Source of the DNA: Acinetobacter higginsii
GTDB taxonomy: Bacteria > Pseudomonadota > Gammaproteobacteria > Pseudomonadales > Moraxellaceae
Assembly (NCBI RefSeq): GCF_000369525.1
Contig: NZ_KB850070.1
Coordinates: 338,808-402,807, forward strand
Length of the DNA: 64,000 nt
Direction of reading: 5' to 3'
The position numbers were made by a program, and so were the translations under genes. The notes below the pieces were generated by a model that saw nothing but the letters and a program-made list of their open reading frames with translations, did not search any database and was not told where the DNA came from. Below, piece by piece: positions 59,390 through 64,000 of this stretch (positions are counted from its first letter, which is position 1; each line of letters starts with the position of its first letter).

Positions 59390-59806
59390 TTATTTTTCAA
59401 TCAGATGATCGAGGCTGATACGACCTGCGCCATAGAGCATCAGCATAAAGAAGCCACCCGCCATCGCGAAGTTTTTCATCAAGTTAATGGCATCTTCTGC
59501 ACCGCTATGGAAGATAAAGGCCGTAATAATACTAAAAAGCCCTAAACCTAAAGATGCAAAACGTGTTTGGAAACCAAATAGTAGAGCCAAGCCACCACCA
59601 AACTCAACCAAGATCACCAAAGGTAATAAAGCACCCGGAACACCCATGGATTCCATATAACCCACTGTACCCGCATAGCCTACAATCTTGCCCCAACCTG
59701 CAACAAGAAAAATATAAGCCAATAACAAACGAGCAATCAAAGTGACAACATTAGCCACGCCAGACTGTGTTACGATATTTTTTACAACAACATTCGGATT
59801 AAACAT
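59390..59806 (-). CDS. DoxX-family membrane protein
   Basis: A 138-residue protein with four hydrophobic helices and the DoxX landmarks ARLLLAYIFLVAGWGKI and ILVEFGGGLALLFGFQTR. DoxX relatives take part in quinone- or thiol-linked redox steps in other bacteria; the role here is unknown. The ATG at 59806 is used rather than a GTG four codons upstream. Confidence 0.83.
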   Translation of the reverse strand: MFNPNVVVKNIVTQSGVANVVTLIARLLLAYIFLVAGWGKIVGYAGTVGYMESMGVPGALLPLVILVEFGGGLALLFGFQTRFASLGLGLFSIITAFIFHSGAEDAINLMKNFAMAGGFFMLMLYGAGRISLDHLIEK

Positions 59807-60042
59807 AATCAATTCCACACTGTTTGTTTTTTAACATGCTAGCAGTTTATGCATCTTTAATTTTGCAATAAACACTAATTTAGTTAACATATCGTTCCTT
59901 ATTTGCAACAATAAAAATATTTTTCAGGTCCCCAACCTCTCCTCATCTATGCTGAAAAGTTACCAATTAATTTGCTTTTTATACTGACTTTCTACAGAGG
60001 CACTGCTAGGATTTAGTCCACATTCATAGTGTTAACACCTTC

Positions 60043-60681
60043 ATGGAACTCATTGATTTTATTCTGCACGTTGACGAACACCTTTTAGAATTTATTACCA
60101 ATTATGGCGTTTGGATTTATGCCATTTTATTCTTAATTATTTTTGTTGAAACTGGTTTAGTGGTGATGCCATTTTTACCAGGAGATAGCTTGTTATTTGC
60201 TGCTGGTGCATTAGCAGCATCTACAGGCGCAATGGATCCATGGGTGCTTGGCATTCTATTATTTATCGCTGCCGTTTTAGGTGACACCTTAAACTATCAT
60301 ATTGGTCGCTATATTGGACCACGCGTATTTGAAACCAATTCACGTTTTATCAATAAACAACATTTGATTAAAACCCAAGAGTTCTTTCAGCGTCATGGTG
60401 GTAAAACCATTATTTTCGCTCGCTTCATCCCTTTTGCACGGACCTTCGCTCCCTTTGTGGCGGGTGCGGGTAGCATGAACTATAAGTACTTCCTGACTTA
60501 TAACGTAGTAGGTGCATTCTGCTGGATCGCATCTTTCATTACCCTTGGCTATTTATTCGGGAATATGCCAATCGTAAAAGATAATTTTACCCATTTAATT
60601 TTCGGTATCATTATTATCAGTGTATTACCGGGTGTGATTGGATTTATTCGCCAGAAAATGAAGGGCGCCAAAGCGGAATAA
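60043..60681 (+). CDS. DedA-family membrane protein
   Basis: A 212-residue inner-membrane protein of the DedA/SNARE-associated family with five to six hydrophobic segments. The signature motifs are intact: an acidic residue in FVETGLVVMPFLPGDSLL and the Arg pair in FARFIPFARTFAPFVAGAG. DedA proteins are implicated in lipid-carrier flipping (undecaprenyl phosphate or phospholipid) and envelope homeostasis. No operon partner. Confidence 0.88.
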   Translation: MELIDFILHVDEHLLEFITNYGVWIYAILFLIIFVETGLVVMPFLPGDSLLFAAGALAASTGAMDPWVLGILLFIAAVLGDTLNYHIGRYIGPRVFETNSRFINKQHLIKTQEFFQRHGGKTIIFARFIPFARTFAPFVAGAGSMNYKYFLTYNVVGAFCWIASFITLGYLFGNMPIVKDNFTHLIFGIIIISVLPGVIGFIRQKMKGAKAE

Positions 60682-60694
60682 ATTGAAGCTTGGT

Positions 60695-61285
60695 TTAAAA
60701 CAAACGAAAGATCATGGGCAGCATACAAATCAGTAATAACATGGCCGATCCTTTATATAAATGATCGGCTTTGATTCCAACCAAACTTCCCGCCAGTAAA
60801 GCACGTCCAAACAACATCCAGAAAATACTGACTGGAATCAGAATAAGACTAAAAATCGCAAAAACCAACGCGGCTTGCTCAATCGAGTTCCATGTTTCAC
60901 TTGGGAAAATACCAGATGCCAACAACACCGTTTTCGGATTTTTGAGTGTAGAGAGAAATAACTGTCTTTTACGGATATGTTGGTGATGTTGATCTAGTTT
61001 TTGTAGATGTGAGCCTTTCCACAGATGGAATGCCATCCACAGCACATACAGCAAACTGAGCGTATGTAGAATTGCGCCAATTGCGGGCCAAATCGGATCA
61101 AATAAATGAATGAAAAGCGCCCATAAACTAATGCCATACAGATAACCCAACCATTCAATTGGGATAAAAGTCATCGTTTTAGGTACACCGTGTTGATGTG
61201 TTGCACTGGCAAGCAAAGCATTGGTCGGACCAGGTATTAACAATACCGCCAACATCGCCAAAACAAAAAACCAACTCTCAATCAT
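60695..61285 (-). CDS. LysE-family transporter
   Basis: A 196-residue membrane protein with about six hydrophobic segments. The N-terminal motif is LLIPGPTNALLASATHQHG and the middle has LSTLKNPKTVLLASGIFP, as in LysE-type exporters. Substrate unknown. The Met at 61285 is preferred, with 61291 as alternative. Only 13 bases separate its stop from that of the convergent DedA gene. Confidence 0.8.
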   Translation of the reverse strand: MIESWFFVLAMLAVLLIPGPTNALLASATHQHGVPKTMTFIPIEWLGYLYGISLWALFIHLFDPIWPAIGAILHTLSLLYVLWMAFHLWKGSHLQKLDQHHQHIRKRQLFLSTLKNPKTVLLASGIFPSETWNSIEQAALVFAIFSLILIPVSIFWMLFGRALLAGSLVGIKADHLYKGSAMLLLICMLPMIFRLF

Positions 61286-61495
61286 ACACATACCGAACGA
61301 CTATACATGGGCGCCACCTTAAACGAATTTAGTGCAAAAACACAAATTTTAGCAGTGTGACCGAACGAGATAAATCAATAAGTTATGGGGTGTTACCAAT
61401 TCAAGCATTTGATTTTTATCATTTTATTTTGAAACATTTTGCTATAATTTAGTTACTAACCGCCATCTTGTGCGATGACGATCAGTTCTCAAAAT

Positions 61496-61885
61496 TTACG
61501 ATTTTGGGCGTTGTTTTACAATGATTGGGCAACCTTTGAATTTTGCTGCCTGTACAATCGCATCTTGTTGACCTAATACATTAGCAAGTTCAGTATTTTT
61601 GGTATTCATCGACTGTCCCATATTCACCGAGATCGATGGACCAAAGCCCCAACCGCCTCTGCCCCAGCCACCACCAAGGCCAAGACCGACACCCACACCT
61701 GTACGTTTTGGCGTTTGCACACCATTTTCGATATAGAGCTGAATACGGTTGTACTCAGCTTGCAACTGCTGGCAATTCAGTGCTTGATATTGTGTCGGCG
61801 ATACATAAGCTGGCTTAACCGTTGATGCACATGCACCCAATAACATGCTCGCAGCCAAAACAGGCATCCAATATAAGCGTTTCAT
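61496..61885 (-). CDS. Hypothetical Gly-rich lipoprotein
   Basis: A 129-residue lipoprotein: signal peptide and lipobox LLGAC (Cys near residue 19), then a helical stretch with Cys-Gln (LNCQQLQAEYNRIQLYIEN), a Gly/Trp-rich segment (GVGVGLGLGGGWGRGGWGFG) and a C-terminal region with one more Cys. Short lipoproteins with a LxCxxLxxE helix and a Gly-rich tract are common in Acinetobacter but uncharacterised. It lies nine bases after the ParA-like gene on the same strand. Confidence 0.75.
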   Translation of the reverse strand: MKRLYWMPVLAASMLLGACASTVKPAYVSPTQYQALNCQQLQAEYNRIQLYIENGVQTPKRTGVGVGLGLGGGWGRGGWGFGPSISVNMGQSMNTKNTELANVLGQQDAIVQAAKFKGCPIIVKQRPKS

Positions 61886-61894
61886 AAGATTCTC

Positions 61895-62737
61895 TTATTT
61901 CTTTGATTCAATCTCATTGAACAGGGTCACATAAGCGACGGTCAATTTGTGGTCAGATGCCAAATGAATCAAGGGTAAATTCTTTTGATGTGATTCTTTC
62001 ATCAAGATCGATGGCGGCAACATGCTATCCAGCACAGGCAAACCTTCATCTTTTAACTGTTGAACCACTTCACGAGGTAATTTTGCCTGAGATTGGAACT
62101 GATTGACCACAATTCCCTCAATCTCCAAGCGATCATTATGATCATCTTGGGTTTCGAGCACATTTTCAATCAAAGTTTGTAACGCACGTTTTGAAAACAC
62201 GTCACAATCAAATGGAATCAGCACGCGATCTGCTGAAATTAATGCAGATAAAGTAAAGAAGTTAAACGCGGGCGGCGTATCAATAAAGATGCGGTCATAG
62301 CGCGCACTCAGAGACTGGATCGAATCACGTAATTTATAAATTTTGTGCTTACTTTCCAGTGCATGCTCCAATGCACCTAGGCTTGGGCTTGCTGGAATCA
62401 CATCCAGATTGTCAAAAGAAGAACGGTGGACATAGCTGTCCAAGCCTTTGCCACGTGGTGCTTTCAGGATTGAACCAATCGCATTGCCGATCAAGCCCTT
62501 TTGCTGCGTACTACCTAAAATATCATCAAAGAAGTTTTCAATGTTTGGCTCTAAAGCTGCTTTATCAGCAGAATAGGTTGCATCTTCACCTAAAAGGTAT
62601 TGGCTTGAATTCGCTTGTGGATCAAGGTCAATCACCAAGGTTCTGAATCCCTGTTTCGCACTAATCGCAGCGAGATTGACTGTAATACTTGATTTCCCCA
62701 CACCACCTTTTTGGTTAAACACCACACGCGTTAACAT
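61895..62737 (-). CDS. ParA-family ATPase (orphan)
   Basis: A 280-residue ParA/MinD-type P-loop ATPase. The deviant Walker A is KGGVGKSS (about 10-17), Walker A' LVIDLDPQANSS and Walker B IDTPPAF. The C-terminal part has no DNA-binding helix-turn-helix extension. No parB gene or parS-like repeats adjoin it. It may position another cargo, or act as a chromosomal ParA homologue; the main parAB pair is normally near the origin. Probably co-transcribed with the Gly-rich lipoprotein. Confidence 0.83.
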   Translation of the reverse strand: MLTRVVFNQKGGVGKSSITVNLAAISAKQGFRTLVIDLDPQANSSQYLLGEDATYSADKAALEPNIENFFDDILGSTQQKGLIGNAIGSILKAPRGKGLDSYVHRSSFDNLDVIPASPSLGALEHALESKHKIYKLRDSIQSLSARYDRIFIDTPPAFNFFTLSALISADRVLIPFDCDVFSKRALQTLIENVLETQDDHNDRLEIEGIVVNQFQSQAKLPREVVQQLKDEGLPVLDSMLPPSILMKESHQKNLPLIHLASDHKLTVAYVTLFNEIESKK

Positions 62738-62819
62738 GATTTCCCTCTATAATATTTTTGTAAACTGCACGCAGTTTAACCTAGTGACAAAACAATTACT
62801 CAAACAATGTGTCGAACAA

Positions 62820-63215
62820 TCAGGCAAAAACAGGCTTAATCATCACCAAACCAAGAATCCCCACCATCGCCACTGTCCCGATGAGTAATCCTGCACGGCG
62901 TTGTTCCAATAAAATGCTGCTGTCCTTTTTATAGGTTTTGATCAAAGACGACCACAACACAAAAAATAAAATCAGTTTGGCATAGAACCAAGGCTGCACC
63001 TCAAAATTATTCATGAACAGTAAAACCGCACCCGTCACAATAATTAAGGTCAAAGATAGATGTTGTAATCCCACCAAGCCTTTATGTGCTTTTGGATTGG
63101 GTTGTTGATCTTGTACACCAACAAAGAGTGTTGAACCACGTAATATAAAAGCAATGATCAATAAGCTCACTGCGGACATATGCACAATTTTAGTGAGTAA
63201 ATGAATATCCATCAT
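62820..63215 (-). CDS. SirB2-family membrane protein
   Basis: A 131-residue protein with four hydrophobic helices and early His residues (IHLLTKIVHMSAVSL), matching the SirB2 family. Its function is unclear. The start may be either of two adjacent Met codons (63215 or 63212) after AGGA. It begins seven bases after the BolA gene, so the two form a small operon, perhaps with parA further on. Confidence 0.8.
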   Translation of the reverse strand: MMDIHLLTKIVHMSAVSLLIIAFILRGSTLFVGVQDQQPNPKAHKGLVGLQHLSLTLIIVTGAVLLFMNNFEVQPWFYAKLILFFVLWSSLIKTYKKDSSILLEQRRAGLLIGTVAMVGILGLVMIKPVFA

Positions 63216-63221
63216 TGATCC

Positions 63222-63530
63222 TTAGCTTTTTGGTGCATGTGCACATTCAGGGCTGGCAGGTGCTTGGCCTTGCCATTCACTCGGTACATAAGCATGAATC
63301 GCAAGTGCATGGATTCGACCGGGACTCATCAACTCTGCTGCAACAGCATAAATTTTTTGATGACGTTGTACTAAACGTAGTCCTTGAAATTCATCACTTA
63401 CCACGATGACTTTAAAGTGTGATTCTTTACCCGGGAAATATCCGCCATGCCCTGCCGACTCATTAATCACTTCAAGATGGGTCGGTGCGAGGGTGTTTAA
63501 ATGTTCAATCAACTGTTGTTCTAAGTTCAT
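63222..63530 (-). CDS. BolA-family protein
   Basis: A 102-residue BolA-type protein. The core motif is SAGHGGYFPGKESHFKVIVVSDEF (residues about 25-48) and the helix-turn RLVQRHQKIYAV. The His residues are those used by BolA proteins to share a 2Fe-2S cluster with monothiol glutaredoxins. A C-terminal extension ends in CAHAPKS. Whether it is BolA proper or the IbaG type is not settled; the length and His pattern favour BolA. Confidence 0.85.
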   Translation of the reverse strand: MNLEQQLIEHLNTLAPTHLEVINESAGHGGYFPGKESHFKVIVVSDEFQGLRLVQRHQKIYAVAAELMSPGRIHALAIHAYVPSEWQGQAPASPECAHAPKS

Positions 63531-63647
63531 CAGTCACTCTGTAAGGTCAGATTGAGATAGCTCATTAGTATACATGAGCGCAATCTGAGGGAAACTTTTG
63601 TACAAAAATTTGCTTCACCATGCTTTTTTTGCATGAAAATGCTTTAA

Positions 63648-63680
63648 TTTTATGCAAATAATCAATTTCTTTGCATAAAA
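63648..63680. promoter_or_regulatory. 11-bp inverted repeat upstream of the tRNA-Gly promoter
   Basis: TTTTATGCAAA (63648-63658) and TTTGCATAAAA (63670-63680) form a perfect inverted repeat with an 11-nt spacer. Another TTTGCATAA occurs at about 63695-63703, within the promoter spacer. The block ends three bases before the -35 box. It could be an operator or a weak hairpin; function unknown. Confidence 0.5.
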
Positions 63681-63683
63681 TTA

Positions 63684-63711
63684 TTGACCCTATTTTTGCA
63701 TAATGTATTAT
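63684..63711 (+). promoter_or_regulatory. Promoter of the tRNA-Gly pair
   Basis: TTGACC (63684-63689), a 16-nt spacer and TATTAT (63706-63711), with the first tRNA base at 63721. AT-rich flanks and close spacing suit a strong stable-RNA promoter. Confidence 0.65.
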
Positions 63712-63720
63712 ACACGGCAT

Positions 63721-63793
63721 GCGGGAATAGCTCAGTTGGTAGAGCATAACCTTGCCAAGGTTGGGGTCGGGAGTTCGAGTCTCCTTTCCCGCT
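63721..63793 (+). tRNA. tRNA-Gly (anticodon GCC), copy 1
   Basis: A complete cloverleaf: acceptor GCGGGAA/TTCCCGC, D-loop AGTTGGTAGA, anticodon loop CTTGCCAAG with GCC at 34-36, T-loop GTTCGAGTC and discriminator T73. The genome reads CAA after the discriminator, so CCA must be added by the nucleotidyltransferase. Confidence 0.97.
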
Positions 63794-63834
63794 CAAATTT
63801 TTTAGTGTAAGTTTTCGTAAAAACTGCTCAATTA

Positions 63835-63910
63835 GCGGGAATAGCTCAGTTGGTAGAGCATAACCTTGCCAAGGTTGGGGTCGGGAGTTCGAGTCTCCTT
63901 TCCCGCTCCA
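63835..63910 (+). tRNA. tRNA-Gly (anticodon GCC), copy 2
   Basis: Identical to copy 1 over 73 bases, 41 bp downstream, and here the 3' CCA is encoded (63908-63910). A hairpin with GAAA loop and T run follows. Both copies should be on one transcript. Confidence 0.97.
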
Positions 63911-63917
63911 GATTCAG

Positions 63918-63949
63918 AAAAGCCCTCATCGAAAGATGGGGGCTTTTTT
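63918..63949 (+). terminator. Terminator of the tRNA-Gly transcript
   Basis: AAAAGCCCTCATC (63918-63930), loop GAAA, GATGGGGGCTTTT (63935-63947) and further Ts; one T-G pair in the stem. Confidence 0.9.
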
Positions 63950-64000
63950 CTTATTGATTTTTAAGATTATTTTCTCATAAAAATTAAAATTTCTAGCTTT

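Noticed and set aside
61895..62737. ParA-like gene as evidence of an integrated plasmid
   Set aside because: No parB, replication gene, iterons or mobilisation gene nearby; the neighbours are typical chromosomal genes.
63721..63910. tRNA-Gly genes as an integration site of a mobile element
   Set aside because: No integrase and no partial tRNA duplicate in the window; the two copies are full-length and identical, consistent with gene duplication.

Overview
This 64 kb window looks like ordinary chromosome from an Acinetobacter-like gammaproteobacterium. The DNA is AT-leaning. It carries the atpIBEFHAGDC operon, a zur-znuCB block divergent from znuA, the def / LysM / dprA / tsaC cluster, an OprC-type copper receptor with a DUF2946 partner, an argS-SPOR gene pair and a chromosomal ANT(3'')-like gene. 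I see no insertion sequence, prophage, integron or CRISPR array.

Layout. Bases 1-300 are the promoter and leader of a ribosomal RNA operon that reads off the left edge. Next come a BCCT choline-type transporter, a small ion-channel-like protein, and a TetR / MpaB-type oxygenase pair (to 5.4 kb). Acetate uptake genes (yjcH-actP) lie divergent from a giant transporter-fused hybrid kinase (5.4-11.2 kb). An unrecognised gene, the copper receptor pair and the def/LysM/dprA/tsaC cluster follow (11.5-18.5 kb). A candidate small RNA lies antisense after tsaC. Then come an EamA exporter, a TetR regulator, two paralogous MFS genes with duplicated promoter-operators and an AraC regulator (18.9-24.2 kb), glutathione peroxidase and a lipoprotein. 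ATP synthase occupies 25.7-32.9 kb and zinc uptake 33.1-36.2 kb. After these are LysE, a DyP peroxidase, argS, a structured tandem repeat and a SPOR protein (36.2-40.8 kb).

The right half holds a GST, an OsmC-pirin pair, DUF2798, and a PadR(YqjI-like) / divergent Fur / DUF3861 operon behind palindromic operators. A broken small membrane gene follows. A gentisate catabolic operon (porin, transporter, fumarylpyruvate hydrolase, maleylpyruvate isomerase, gentisate dioxygenase, divergent LysR) spans 45.5-51.8 kb. The remainder contains an aldehyde dehydrogenase with LysR, ANT(3'')-like, guaA, DUF445, YgiW-type OB-fold, DoxX, DedA, LysE, a Gly-rich lipoprotein, an orphan ParA, SirB2, BolA and two identical tRNA-Gly(GCC) genes.

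The most interesting unexplained signals are: (a) three 65-bp tandem repeats after argS whose two hairpins change sequence between copies while keeping base pairing; (b) a small-RNA candidate after tsaC with a good sigma70 promoter and two successive terminators; (c) the PadR-Fur-DUF3861 operon with a perfect 20-bp palindrome and a Fur protein lacking the usual metal-site His cluster; (d) a duplicated MFS gene with its promoter and flanking operator half-sites. No clearly new multi-gene system was found. All functional assignments rest on reading motifs by eye; no database search was run.
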